Assembly (NCBI GenBank): GCA_016795465.1
Contig: JAEUHK010000091.1
Coordinates: 25,625-89,624 of the forward strand
Direction of reading: 5' to 3'
DNA from: Verrucomicrobiaceae bacterium
GTDB lineage: Bacteria; Verrucomicrobiota; Verrucomicrobiia; Verrucomicrobiales; Verrucomicrobiaceae
DNA length: 64,000 nt
The notes below the pieces were generated by a model. The model searched no databases and was not told the origin of the DNA. It worked only from the letters and a program-made list of their open reading frames with translations. Below are positions 32,324 through 40,550 of the stretch, piece by piece. Every line of letters begins with the position of its first letter. The first letter of the stretch is position 1. A program made the position numbers and the translations under genes.

Positions 32324-33304
32324 ATGATCGACGATTCCCTGCCCACACCAGCCCCCCTCCAGCGCCCGGCGCGGCGGTTTGGCTTCGGACGGCGGGTGGC
32401 AGGCGATGGCGGGAACAAAATCGGCCTGCGTCCTGTGGAAGGCTGGCAGAAGCGGAACATGGATTTCCTCAATCAGGTTCTGCTCCCGACCATCCTCGCT
32501 CCGCGGAAGCCCGGCTGCCATTACGGCGACCTGCCGGTGGCGGGCGCAAATGAGATCGGCGTGACCTGGCTGGGCCACGCGGGCTTCTTTGCTCAAGTGG
32601 GTGGCATCAACATCGCCATCGATCCGGTGTGGGCACTGTGGCTGGGCCCGGCCAAACGCCTGCGCCATCCCAGCGTGTGGGCACATGACTTGCCGCCCAT
32701 CGATGTGGTGCTCATCACGCATGCGCATCACGATCACCTGCACCTCGCCAGCCTGCGAAAACTGGCCGCCGCGCAGCCCATCATCGTGCCGGAAGGCGTC
32801 GGCAGCCTCGTGAAGAACTGCGGCTTCGGTCGCATCGTGGAGCTGAAGACCTGGCAAAGCGCCACCTTCGCCGATTTGCGCATCACCCTCACGCCAGCAC
32901 GTCATTGGGGTGCCCGCATGATTCACGACACGCACCGTGGCTTTGGCGGCTTCTTGGTTCAAAGCCCGTCGCAGACCCTCTACCACTGCGGCGACAGTTC
33001 GATGTTCGATGGCTTCACGGAGATCGGGAAGCGTTCCCGTATTGATGTGGCCCTCATGCCCATCGGTGCCTATCAACCGCCCAGCGGTCGCCCCGTGCAC
33101 ATGAACCCGGAGGAGGCTCTCGATGCCTTTGAGATGGTCGGTGGCCGTCACATGGTGCCGATGCATTTTGAAACCTACCCGCTGAGTGGCGAGCCGCTGC
33201 ACGAGCCCATCGAGCGACTCGAGATCGCCGCGAAGGAACGCCAGATCATCGACCGCGTGCGCCGTCTGCGGGAGGGAGAGTCCGCTGTGTTTTCGCCGCT
33301 GTGA
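32324..33304 (+). CDS. Metallo-beta-lactamase-fold hydrolase, NAPE-PLD/UlaG-like
   Basis: 326 residues. The metal site motif H-x-H-x-D-H appears as ITHAHHDHLHL near residue 131. GVTWLGHAGFFAQVGGINIA is the usual first strand pair, ARHWGAR supplies a further His, YHCGDSSMFDGF the bridging Asp, and MVPMHFETYPLSGEP the last His. This pattern fits the NAPE-PLD-like (Zn-dependent phosphodiesterase) group rather than true beta-lactamases. The N-terminal 70 residues resemble the NAPE-PLD lead-in. Substrate unknown; membrane phospholipid or cyclic phosphodiester is possible. The stop overlaps the next gene's GTG by four bases (33301-33304). Confidence 0.85.
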   Translation: MIDDSLPTPAPLQRPARRFGFGRRVAGDGGNKIGLRPVEGWQKRNMDFLNQVLLPTILAPRKPGCHYGDLPVAGANEIGVTWLGHAGFFAQVGGINIAIDPVWALWLGPAKRLRHPSVWAHDLPPIDVVLITHAHHDHLHLASLRKLAAAQPIIVPEGVGSLVKNCGFGRIVELKTWQSATFADLRITLTPARHWGARMIHDTHRGFGGFLVQSPSQTLYHCGDSSMFDGFTEIGKRSRIDVALMPIGAYQPPSGRPVHMNPEEALDAFEMVGGRHMVPMHFETYPLSGEPLHEPIERLEIAAKERQIIDRVRRLREGESAVFSPL

Positions 33305-33804
33305 GCACCCGCCCGCGCCTCACGCTCATCGCCGCCGTGTCGGAGGATGGCTTCATCTCACGCGGGCAAGGCGTGCCCTGGGATCTGCCGCGGGATCGAC
33401 TTCATTTCCGTGCCGCCACCGCCGGAAAATGGCTGCTCATCGGCCGCCGCACCTATGAAGAGATGCTCGGCTGGTTTCGCGATCACACGCCACTCGTTTT
33501 GACCCGTGATCCGGCCTTTGTTCCGCCCATCGGCAAGGCCGTAAGCAGCGTGCCGCAGGCCCTCGACCTCGCGGCGGCCGCTCGAGTCGATGAAATCTAC
33601 GTCTGCGGCGGTTCCGCAGCCTATCATCTAGCTCTTCCGCATGCCGATCACCTGCTCGTCACGCACGTCAGCACGCGTTTGGGCACCGGCGTGGCTTTTC
33701 CAAAGATCGAAACGCCACCATGGCGGCTCGTTTCGAGCATCGAACATCCCGCCGATGCCGAAAACGCTCTCTCGATGCGTTTCGCGGAATACCAGCGGGC
33801 ATGA
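33301..33804 (+). CDS. Dihydrofolate reductase-like protein
   Basis: 167 residues starting with GTG inside the previous stop (GTGA). DHFR-fold features: LTLIAAVSEDGFISRGQGVP, where E. coli FolA has [20 protein letters not shown]-type sequence, then WDLPRDRLHFRAATAGK, LLIGRRTYEEM, and EIYVCGGSAAYHLALPHAD (the NADPH-binding GGxxxY). The acidic residue that binds folate in FolA (Asp27) corresponds to the Pro-Arg-Asp-Arg region here (D in RDRLHF). Length is typical. No thyA or other folate gene is adjacent. The enzyme could be genuine FolA or a paralogue acting on a pteridine. Confidence 0.8.
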   Translation: MSTRPRLTLIAAVSEDGFISRGQGVPWDLPRDRLHFRAATAGKWLLIGRRTYEEMLGWFRDHTPLVLTRDPAFVPPIGKAVSSVPQALDLAAAARVDEIYVCGGSAAYHLALPHADHLLVTHVSTRLGTGVAFPKIETPPWRLVSSIEHPADAENALSMRFAEYQRA

Positions 33805-34000
33805 AACAGTTCAGCCATCGTCGGCAAAAGGCTCCTGCACAAAGAGAACCACCATCTGCCAGGCATCTTTGCTGCCGCAGAGCACTATCACGATCAAGGG
33901 ACGGACACTTCCTCTGCGCCATCTCCCCAGCCCCCGTCACCATGTCGATCCCGGCGTAGCCGATGCCGCAGGCAAAGCCTTCATTGTCTTTATGTAAAAT

Positions 34001-34924
34001 TTATGCAGCATCCCTAGGCGGGGCCAGTTCGGGAATGGTGTAGCGCGTCTGCAATTCCTCGCCTTCACCCACGGCGACGAGGCCGTAGTTAAACTGGCCG
34101 GGGGCGAGTTTATCGGCGACTTGGCGGAAGCGTTGGGAAACGATATGTGAACGGTGCATGTTGTGCCCCCCCCATCCCAATCGCTCGGCTGACATGATCA
34201 GATCCACGTCCGGCAGCTTTGCCACATCACTTTCGTGGTAACGAAGAACCATGGGAGAATACGATCCTTCATCGGCACAGCAGGCTTTAGCTGGATCACC
34301 TGAGAAAGGATTTCCCTGGCCGTCAGTCAGTTTCATCGCCAGAGGCGGCATCCGAACGTCACTGATGGCCTGCCAGAGACCGGACGGTGAGCCATTCATT
34401 AACTTCACGGGTTGAAAGCCGACACCACAAAGATGGTTGGCTAAAAACTTGTCCTTCAACCCCTCTGTGAACAACATCATCCAACCCACGGGCCGAGCGT
34501 ATCCGAAAGCGATTTTCTTTTTGCTGGTGACCTTGGTGACCAGATAACTATCATCAATCTCCACAGCTTTGAACTCAGCCAAAGATTGTGCTGGAGGCAC
34601 AAGATAGAGCCAGCGTGCTTCATCGAGTTCATGCGACTCGGCAATGCGCTCTACTTGCACGAGATAATGCTTGGCCAGCACACTCGGTGCATAATGGTAG
34701 CAAGCGATTGGCGATTTTTGAGTCTCTTGGCGAAGAATATCAAACAGACCAGTCGACTTGGCCTCCTCGTATGAAATGCGAAGCTTGAACCACTTGGGAT
34801 TGATTGAATTGTCGGGGTAGCGTCGGCGCAGATCAGAGAACAGCTTTGCGTTGGAGATGCGCACTTCATCTGTCTCCTTTGGATTGTCTCCAAAAGACAC
34901 AGAGATGGACAACTGATACTTCAT
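34001..34924 (-). CDS. Hypothetical protein, 307 aa, weak resemblance to Imm11/SitI6-type immunity proteins
   Basis: I do not recognise this protein with certainty. Two segments follow a pattern seen in the Imm11 or double-CXXCG (SitI6) immunity families: LFTEGLKDKFLANHLCGVGF then QPVKL (about residues 160-185), and IVSQRFRQVADKLAPGQFNY (about 260-285). Cysteines occur singly (Cys in HLC) and as KACCADE. It is more AT-rich than neighbours (AT-ending codons, weaker GC3), suggesting acquisition. No toxin gene is visible beside it, so if it is an immunity protein it is an orphan. The stop lies at the end of a 196-bp non-coding gap after the DHFR gene. Confidence 0.5.
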   Translation of the reverse strand: MKYQLSISVSFGDNPKETDEVRISNAKLFSDLRRRYPDNSINPKWFKLRISYEEAKSTGLFDILRQETQKSPIACYHYAPSVLAKHYLVQVERIAESHELDEARWLYLVPPAQSLAEFKAVEIDDSYLVTKVTSKKKIAFGYARPVGWMMLFTEGLKDKFLANHLCGVGFQPVKLMNGSPSGLWQAISDVRMPPLAMKLTDGQGNPFSGDPAKACCADEGSYSPMVLRYHESDVAKLPDVDLIMSAERLGWGGHNMHRSHIVSQRFRQVADKLAPGQFNYGLVAVGEGEELQTRYTIPELAPPRDAA

Positions 34925-34987
34925 TTAAGAGGGGGTAAATTGGAGGAAACGGGGTCAGGGTGCAACTGCTTGACAATAGGTTCGCAT

Positions 34988-35107
34988 TCATGTGTTCGGG
35001 GCATCAACTTGCTCCAGAAAGGGGTTCAGTCCTTCAGGCAGCTTCTTGATCGCCGCCTTGCCGTCAAGCCGCCTCAATTGCTGGCTCACATTCGCCGCCG
35101 ATTTCAT
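34988..35107 (-). pseudogene. Short C-terminal gene fragment (about 39 codons)
   Basis: The minus strand reads MKSAANVSQQLRRLDGKAAI, then KKLPEGLNPFLEQVDAPNT and TGA at 34988-34990. The frame stays open upstream only to 35179. The composition looks protein-like and the ending complete, so this is probably the tail of a decayed gene rather than a working one. I do not recognise the family. The rest of the 319-bp gap (34925-35243) shows nothing more. Confidence 0.35.
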
Positions 35108-35243
35108 CTCCAGATTCGGTCGCTGCGCAACGTGATCTCCGCTGTGGGATGTCTTCACTGCCAGCGTGCCGTCCGCGGGTCAGTGAAGACGGAACTGCCT
35201 GCAATCCCGCAGCCGGCACGGGATGGCAGGCGGGAGCATTCGA

Positions 35244-36146
35244 TCAGCCGCCCACGGTGATGGCGACCTCCTCGCTCCAGAGGCCCACCTGCTCGTCACC
35301 CACCCGCCAGATGGCGCGGTATTTCCATTTCACCGGCGTGGCAGGCAGCGCCTGCGTGTCGGTGTAGCCGGGCGTGGTGTCGAAGGCCAGATCGACGAAG
35401 CCCTTCCCATCCGCGCGGTCCACCTGGAGCTGCAGCATGTCCAAAAAGGAACGGAAGCCGCCCCAGGTCCAGTCGATGACCACCTTGCCGCCCTCCACCC
35501 GCAGGGTGAACACCGGGCGCAGCGTGGCGAAATCCGGACCGGTGACCTCCGAGCCGATGGTGCCGAGGTCCGTGCCCAACGATTCCACATAGGCCGGAGA
35601 CTCCTGCATCACCTGCACGAGGCTGAAGATGCGGTTGAGCGCCCCCGGCTTCACCGGCACCACCGCGGGCAGGCCCGCGCCTGCATCCGCAGGTGGCAGT
35701 GGCGGGGCGGTAAAGGCAGGCAGCACCATGTCCGCCTCCCCGGTGCCATTTTGTGCCTCGCGGACGAAATCCGTGCAGGACTTGGACCAGGCCTTCAGGG
35801 CCGGCTGGAAGGCCCCCAGCAGGTAGATCAACCACCGGGCATCCGCCACGGCCGCGGCGCACACCGGCGCGGACACACCCAACGCGGGCGCGTGGCCAAT
35901 GAGCTTGTTGAAGAAATTCGTCAGCCAGAGGATCTGCTCCGGCACATTGGTCGGGTAGTAGCTATTGCGTTTCATCTTCTTGGGTTTGGGTTGGGTGTTG
36001 GCTTGGGGGATGGGCGGCGGCACATAGCCGGGGTCACCGGGCTCCAGGATGCCGTCCCAGGTCACATTCGGGTTCGGCGAATCCCAGGTGAAGGGCTGCC
36101 CGGTGAAGGGATCGATCTCGGTGGAGTCCCAGAGGAGCGGTTTCAT
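35244..36146 (-). CDS. Verrucomicrobial WDS-type hypothetical protein with FN3-like C-terminal domain
   Basis: 300 residues from MKPLLWDS; a second ATG at 35975 (MKRNSYYPTNV) would give 243 residues, and neither has a clear Shine-Dalgarno. The N-terminal 45 residues hold short W-D-S/G repeats (LLWDSTEID, FTWDSPNPN, TWDGILEP) and a Pro-rich stretch. The middle (VPEQILWLTNFFNKLIGHA, VADARWLIYLLGAF) is helical, resembling a recurrent verrucomicrobial family of unknown role. The C-terminal 85 residues look like a fibronectin-III-type beta sandwich (VIDWTWGGF, VKWKYRAIWRVGDEQVGLWS). It directly follows the heptad array. A secreted or structural role is inference. Confidence 0.65.
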   Translation of the reverse strand: MKPLLWDSTEIDPFTGQPFTWDSPNPNVTWDGILEPGDPGYVPPPIPQANTQPKPKKMKRNSYYPTNVPEQILWLTNFFNKLIGHAPALGVSAPVCAAAVADARWLIYLLGAFQPALKAWSKSCTDFVREAQNGTGEADMVLPAFTAPPLPPADAGAGLPAVVPVKPGALNRIFSLVQVMQESPAYVESLGTDLGTIGSEVTGPDFATLRPVFTLRVEGGKVVIDWTWGGFRSFLDMLQLQVDRADGKGFVDLAFDTTPGYTDTQALPATPVKWKYRAIWRVGDEQVGLWSEEVAITVGG

Positions 36147-36720
36147 AGAAAAAGACACGCCGGAGCCCCTGGAGGCGATTTCCAAGCCCCTGGAGGCGCA
36201 TTTCCAGCTCTTGGAGGTGAACCTCCAGCTCCGAGAGGCGCACCTCCAACTCGTGGAGGTGAAGCTCCAGCCCTCGGAGGCACACCTCCAGCTTCGCCGG
36301 AAGACACTGGAACCCTTGGAGGTGCCGCTCCAGCGCTTGGAGGCAAACCTCCAAAACCGCCGGGAGACGCTGCTCCTTCTGGAGGCGCACCTCAGGCTCG
36401 TGGAGGTCAACCTCCAGCCCTTGGGGGCGCAACTCCAGCTTCGCCGGAAGACACTGAAACCTTTGGAGGAGCACCTCCAGCGTTTGGAGGCACGCCTCCA
36501 GCCTTTGGGAAAACACCTCCACCGGCTGGAGGTGCAGCTCCCGACCCCTGCCGATACGCCGACGGCAGCTTGACAATCCGCCGAGCCTCCCCCGATCACC
36601 GCGAACCGCGAACAAGCTCTCTCCCTGCTCGTCAAGGCGAATCGCCTTGGTGGGCCTGTGCATGCGGCACTGGAAGGAGGCGTTCATCGGGAATTTCGGC
36701 GAACAAAAAAATTCCAGCAA
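36034..36720 (-). CDS. Possible coiled-coil protein encoded by the 21-nt repeat array
   Basis: A 228-residue frame from an ATG at 36720. Residues about 60-185 are 18 consecutive heptads of the type L-x-x-L-E-V-x (for example LHLHELEVRLSELEVHLQEL), the textbook spacing for a coiled coil. It is on the same strand as the downstream WDS-type gene and overlaps its start by 113 bases in another frame. The plus strand also reads as heptads here, so I cannot tell which strand, if any, is translated. Both readings keep GC-rich third positions. Treat as a candidate only. Confidence 0.3.
   Translation of the reverse strand: MLEFFCSPKFPMNASFQCRMHRPTKAIRLDEQGESLFAVRGDRGRLGGLSSCRRRIGRGRELHLQPVEVFSQRLEACLQTLEVLLQRFQCLPAKLELRPQGLEVDLHEPEVRLQKEQRLPAVLEVCLQALERHLQGFQCLPAKLEVCLRGLELHLHELEVRLSELEVHLQELEMRLQGLGNRLQGLRRVFFYETAPLGLHRDRSLHRAALHLGFAEPECDLGRHPGAR
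36164..36541. repeat. 18-unit tandem repeat of exactly 21 nt (heptad repeat)
   Basis: Eighteen consecutive 21-nt units with no insertion or deletion; core (C/T)T(C/T)GGAGGYG..CCTCCAG. Units 7-9 and 14-16 are nearly identical, indicating a 147-bp higher-order duplication. Because CTCCAG and CTGGAG are reverse complements, both strands read as seven-residue repeats. Confidence 0.9.
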
Positions 36721-36950
36721 ATTTCAGCACAGAAGTCGATGACTATTTTCCTCTGAGCGGCTTTCGACGGTTCTGAAACCCAGGTTTCCTTTTGATAATG
36801 AGGGCCTTGGCGCGGCCAGTTTTTTTAACCTCGTCAGGAAAAAAGTGGGGGCGTGCGGCTCCCGGGTTCGATCTCAAGGGCCATATTGATGCGATGCGAT
36901 TCGCGACCTACGAGCGCATCGGAAACATTTCAGCGGAGTGAATTTTCCGG
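36542..36950. other. Intergenic stretch without a recognisable gene
   Basis: Apart from the possible N-terminus of the heptad-array frame (36542-36720), I see no gene, terminator or repeat. The segment 36780-36950 includes a T-run at 36821-36827 but no adjoining hairpin. Confidence 0.5.
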
Positions 36951-36992
36951 GTGTCTGACGACGGGAATGATGTACGCTCGCCTTCCCAGCCC

Positions 36993-37757
36993 ATGAAGCT
37001 CTGGAGTCTCCTCACCCTCACCACCTGCCTGCTTGTGCTTGTTGCGCAAAGCGGCTGCACAGGCGTGAAAAAGACCGGCGAGGCCAAAAAGGATGAGAAG
37101 ACCGCGGAGACCCAAACCGATGCCGCGCCGCCGGTGGATGTGAGCTTCCTGCTGAGCATGGACTACAACGAGGCCCGCACGCTCAGCGCTACCTCGATGG
37201 AGTTCCCGCCGTTTTACAAGGTCGCCGCGGATACCATCGAAGTGACGAAAACGAACGCGGATGGCACACCGCGTCGTCTGCGGGCCAAAGGCCGCGTTTT
37301 CATCGAGATGAACTACCTCGAACCTGCGAAGGCGCTCTGCCAGGAGCTGCTGCTCAGTGAGGACGAGGTCATCCTGCGGGGCAAACCCGTGCTGCAACGC
37401 GGCAGCAGCACCGTCGAGGGCGCGGATGATTACACGGTGTTTTACATGTTCGGCTCGAAGCTCCGCGTCATCGGCATGCACCGCCTTGTGAATCCCGGCC
37501 AGTTGATGGCGGGCACCGATGCCTCCGGCCTGCCCACGCTCGGTGCCTGGACGGACTCGCCAAATCCGCTGCTCCCGCCGCTGACGGAGAGCGCTGTGCC
37601 GGCGCAGGTCCGTGCTGAGCTGCAACGCGCCGCCGAGGCCGAGATGCTGCACCAGAAAACGCGTGCCGAATTCGGTCCTGCCACCCCGGAGCCGCCACCG
37701 CCGGCTCCCACGAAGAATGAAGAGAAGCCCTCTGACAAAAAGAAGGCCAAGAGCTGA
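36993..37757 (+). CDS. Putative lipoprotein with LptA/OstA-like domain
   Basis: 254 residues from MKLWSLLTLTTCLLVLVAQS, followed by GC, an acceptable but not perfect lipobox (A-Q-S-G-C). After a Lys/Glu/Thr-rich linker (about 25-50), residues 60-165 resemble the OstA/LptA beta-jellyroll repeats: GRVFIEMNYLEPAKALCQEL, SEDEVILRGKPVLQRGSSTV, then EGADDYTVFYMFGSKLRVIG. Such proteins carry lipopolysaccharide between membranes. The C-terminus is Pro/Glu/Lys-rich (PEPPPPAPTKNEEKPSDKKK). Its stop overlaps the next ATG by one base (TGATG), so it is coupled to the methyltransferase gene. LPS transport is inferred from fold resemblance only. Confidence 0.6.
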   Translation: MKLWSLLTLTTCLLVLVAQSGCTGVKKTGEAKKDEKTAETQTDAAPPVDVSFLLSMDYNEARTLSATSMEFPPFYKVAADTIEVTKTNADGTPRRLRAKGRVFIEMNYLEPAKALCQELLLSEDEVILRGKPVLQRGSSTVEGADDYTVFYMFGSKLRVIGMHRLVNPGQLMAGTDASGLPTLGAWTDSPNPLLPPLTESAVPAQVRAELQRAAEAEMLHQKTRAEFGPATPEPPPPAPTKNEEKPSDKKKAKS

Positions 37758-38779
37758 TGTCCGCCCCCGCCTCCCCTTTCCTGTTCGCCTGCTGCCGTGA
37801 AGGCTCCGAGGCCTCGCTCAAAGCCGATGTGCTCCGCCGTCATGGCACGCTGCTCACGCCCGCCTTCATGCGGCCGCAGCTCATCACGTGGAAGGCCCGT
37901 GCACCGGTCGATGAGACGTTTGATCTCGCCTCGCCCTTTGCTCGCGTCTCCGGTCTCTCGCTCGGGCCATGCCAAACGGATGACGACATTGCCGCGAGGC
38001 TTGTGGAGCGTTCGATCAGCCGCGTGTGCCTGCATGTGTTTCCCCGCGTGGTGCCGGAGGATGGCGGTATCGACTGGCAACCGCTCGATGCCGTCCGCGA
38101 CCGCCTTGCCGCGGCCTTGCAAAAGGGCGGCGTGAAGCTCGATGAAGCCGCGGAGCATGTGGTGAGCATCGTCATCGATGACAAACCGGAGGCCCCACTC
38201 TTTGCCGGACTGCGGAAACGCCGCGCCGGTGATCCCCTGCCCTCCGGCGGCCTGCCTCGCATCGCTTTGCCCGGCCATGCGCCCTCGCGTGCGTGGTTGA
38301 AACTCGAGCAAGCCCTCGCCTGGCGTGGCTGGGACAAGCTCGACCTGCATGGTCAGACAGCCCTCGACCTCGGCTGTGCGCCCGGCGGTGCCTCGCTGGC
38401 ACTCCTCGACCGCGGCATGAAGGTCATCGGCGTGGACACGGGCGATATGGATGAGGCCGTGCTGCGTCACGATAGCGGCGGCTTCCGCCACCTGCGCATC
38501 CCGCTGGCCCGCCTCGATGCCATGAAGCTCCCCTCCGCCGTCTCGCTGCTGCTTTGTGACATCAATCTCGGCCCGCCCGAAGTCCTCCCGCACATCGCAA
38601 AACTCTGCGAAAGCATCCAGGCGCAGCGCCTCATCCTCACGCTGAAGATGAACCTGCCCGTCTATGAAAAGCGGCTCGATGAGTTCGTGGACTTCATCCG
38701 CGGCTTCGCCCCCGGACCGGTCATCATCACGCAACTCGCCGCCAACCGCCGCGAGGTCTGCGTGATGGCGGGTGCTTGA
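37757..38779 (+). CDS. RlmM-like FtsJ-family rRNA 2'-O-methyltransferase
   Basis: 340 residues. The C-terminal half has the SAM-binding Rossmann motif ALDLGCAPGGASLALLDRGM near residue 200, then VIGVDTGDMD, LLLCDINLGPPEV (catalytic Asp region) and ILTLKMNLPVY (catalytic Lys), the FtsJ/RrmJ K-D-K-E layout. The N-terminal half (FLFACCREGSEASLKADVLR, then HGTLLTPAFMRPQ) fits the RlmM-type THUMP-containing N-terminus that recognises 23S rRNA C2498. SRAWLKLEQALAW is the usual lead-in helix. It is coupled to the upstream lipoprotein gene and ends 2 bases before a 176-bp MITE-like element. Confidence 0.8.
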   Translation: MSAPASPFLFACCREGSEASLKADVLRRHGTLLTPAFMRPQLITWKARAPVDETFDLASPFARVSGLSLGPCQTDDDIAARLVERSISRVCLHVFPRVVPEDGGIDWQPLDAVRDRLAAALQKGGVKLDEAAEHVVSIVIDDKPEAPLFAGLRKRRAGDPLPSGGLPRIALPGHAPSRAWLKLEQALAWRGWDKLDLHGQTALDLGCAPGGASLALLDRGMKVIGVDTGDMDEAVLRHDSGGFRHLRIPLARLDAMKLPSAVSLLLCDINLGPPEVLPHIAKLCESIQAQRLILTLKMNLPVYEKRLDEFVDFIRGFAPGPVIITQLAANRREVCVMAGA

Positions 38780-38781
38780 TC

Positions 38782-38957
38782 GTAGGTTGGGAATGTTTGG
38801 CGCGATCAACCTCCGCCACCATCTTGATCTCTTTCGCCAAACTTCCCGACGTTTGGACGCGTGCGAAGTCCTCGAAGCCTCCGAATCCGTCGGGAAGTTC
38901 GGCGAAGGAAACGCCTTCACATGGCGATGCCGTATCCGCCGAACATTCCCAACCTAC
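38782..38957. mobile_element. MITE-like element with nested inverted repeats
   Basis: Terminal arms GTAGGTTGGGAATGTTTGGC at 38782-38801 and its complement at 38938-38957 differ at one position. A second inverted pair lies inside (CTTTCGCCAAACTTCCCGAC at 38831-38850 and GTCGGGAAGTTCGGCGAAG at 38889-38907). Total 176 bp with no transposase gene. It fills the gap between the convergent methyltransferase and purB genes. Confidence 0.7.
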
Positions 38958-38971
38958 CAGGGTCGCCAGCC

Positions 38972-40399
38972 TCACAAAATCACGCCAGGCTCATACGCCG
39001 CACCTTCCGGGTATTCCTTCGCGATGGCCTCCACGCGGGCGCAGAAGGCATCCACCTGCTCAGGAGCATCACCGGTGTTGTTTTTGCCAGCGGCGACGAG
39101 GCGCTGCATGTCGGCATCGGTGAGCGTGAGGCGTGAATCAGCCACCAGACGACCGAGAAGATCATTCTCGCGCACTTTGCCGGTGCGCATGTCTTTGGCC
39201 ACCTGCACGGCATGCTCTTTGATGACCTCGTGGGCTGTTTCGCGGCCTGCACCGGCTTTGACGGCCTCCATCATGACGGTGGTGGTCAAAAGGAATGGCA
39301 GGTAGCGCATGAGTTCCTGCTCGATGACGGACTCGAAGACCTCCATCTGGTTCAGGATGGTCAAGAAGGTCTCCAACAGGCCATCGAGAGCCAGGAAGGC
39401 GTCCGGCAGCATCACGCGGCGCACGACGGAGCAGGACACATCACCTTCGTTCCACTGATCACCGGCGAGTCCGGCCGCCATGGCGAGGTAACCTTTGAGG
39501 ATGACGTGCAGGCCGTTCACACGCTCGCAGGAGCGGCTGTTCATCTTGTGTGGCATCGCGGAGGAGCCGACTTGGCCTTTGGCGAAGCCTTCGGAGGCCA
39601 GTTCATGCCCGGCCATGAGGCGCAGCGTGCGGGCGAAACTGCCCGGACCACTCGCGACTTGGCAAAGCGAGCCGATGACCTGCATGTCGAGGCTGCGCGG
39701 ATAAACCTGACCGACCGCACCAAACGCCGCTGGCATGCCGAGATGATGCAGGATGCGATTTTCGAGCTCGGAGGCCTTTTTCGCGTCGCCGTTGAAGAGG
39801 GTAATTTGGTCGAGACGAGTGCCGACCGCGCCTTTGAGGCCGCGAGCGGGATAGGTGGCGATCACGTTTTGCAGATCGCCAAACGCGAGCAGCGTTTCTT
39901 CACCGAACATGGCGAGGCGTTTGCCGAGCGTGGTGGCCTGAGCAGCAACGTTGTGCGTGCGGGCAGTGAGCGGGATGTCACGCGTCTGCGCGGCACGGCG
40001 GGCAATGCCGGCGAGGACAGCCACCGTCTTGCGGCGGATCTCGAGCAAGGCGCGGAAGACCTGGAGCTGCTCCACATTCTCCGTGAGGTCGCGACTGGTC
40101 ATGCCCTTGTGGATGTGCTCGTGGCCGGCGAGATCGCAAAACTCCTCGATGCGTGCCTTCACATCGTGACGTGTCACGCGCTCGCGCTCCATGATGGAGG
40201 CCACGTTGATCTGGTCCTTCACCTTTTCGTAGGCCTCGATCACGCCGTCCGGCACGGGGATGCCGAGATCACGCTGGCCCTTGAGCACGGCGATCCAGTA
40301 ATCGCGCTCCAGCCTCACTTTGCCCTCCGGCGACCAGAGGGCGCGCATGGGGGCGGTGGCGTAGCGTTCGGCGAGGACATTGGGGATGGAGTCAGACAT
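38972..40399 (-). CDS. purB: Adenylosuccinate lyase
   Basis: 475 residues of the fumarase/aspartase superfamily. PurB removes fumarate from SAICAR and from adenylosuccinate in purine synthesis. The superfamily signature is GSSAMPHKMNSRSCERVNGL near residue 290 (catalytic Ser in the flexible loop). ARTHNVAAQATTLGKRLAMF contains the HxAQxxT-like substrate motif, and GMTSRDLTENVEQLQ the TSxD motif. Length matches the family. The ATG at 40397-40399 is divergent from proB. Downstream it meets the MITE-like element. Confidence 0.94.
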   Translation of the reverse strand: MSDSIPNVLAERYATAPMRALWSPEGKVRLERDYWIAVLKGQRDLGIPVPDGVIEAYEKVKDQINVASIMERERVTRHDVKARIEEFCDLAGHEHIHKGMTSRDLTENVEQLQVFRALLEIRRKTVAVLAGIARRAAQTRDIPLTARTHNVAAQATTLGKRLAMFGEETLLAFGDLQNVIATYPARGLKGAVGTRLDQITLFNGDAKKASELENRILHHLGMPAAFGAVGQVYPRSLDMQVIGSLCQVASGPGSFARTLRLMAGHELASEGFAKGQVGSSAMPHKMNSRSCERVNGLHVILKGYLAMAAGLAGDQWNEGDVSCSVVRRVMLPDAFLALDGLLETFLTILNQMEVFESVIEQELMRYLPFLLTTTVMMEAVKAGAGRETAHEVIKEHAVQVAKDMRTGKVRENDLLGRLVADSRLTLTDADMQRLVAAGKNNTGDAPEQVDAFCARVEAIAKEYPEGAAYEPGVIL

Positions 40400-40550
40400 G
40401 GGGCCGTTCGTTTAAGCCGTGTTTGCGAACCCGCAAGAGTCGCCTTGCACCGGACGGTCATATCGATGGGGCACAAAGCCGCCTTTCGTGGGAGCGGGCG
40501 GGTGAAAAACGGCTTTCGCCAACGCGGAGCACCGCCATACTCCGCGCCCC

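Noticed and set aside
33805..34000. Possible decayed gene after the DHFR gene
   Set aside because: Short minus-strand frames exist but have no recognisable motif and no start; I could not support a relic.
36164..36541. Possible CRISPR array or a clear plus-strand gene
   Set aside because: There are no spacers. The plus-strand frame starts inside the antisense of the WDS-type gene and has no ribosome-binding site, so I kept it as a repeat.
35223..36776. A 517-codon plus-strand open frame
   Set aside because: It is antisense to the WDS-type gene and the array, its codons have low GC at third positions, and its Gly/Pro-rich sequence is a by-product of the 21-nt repeat.
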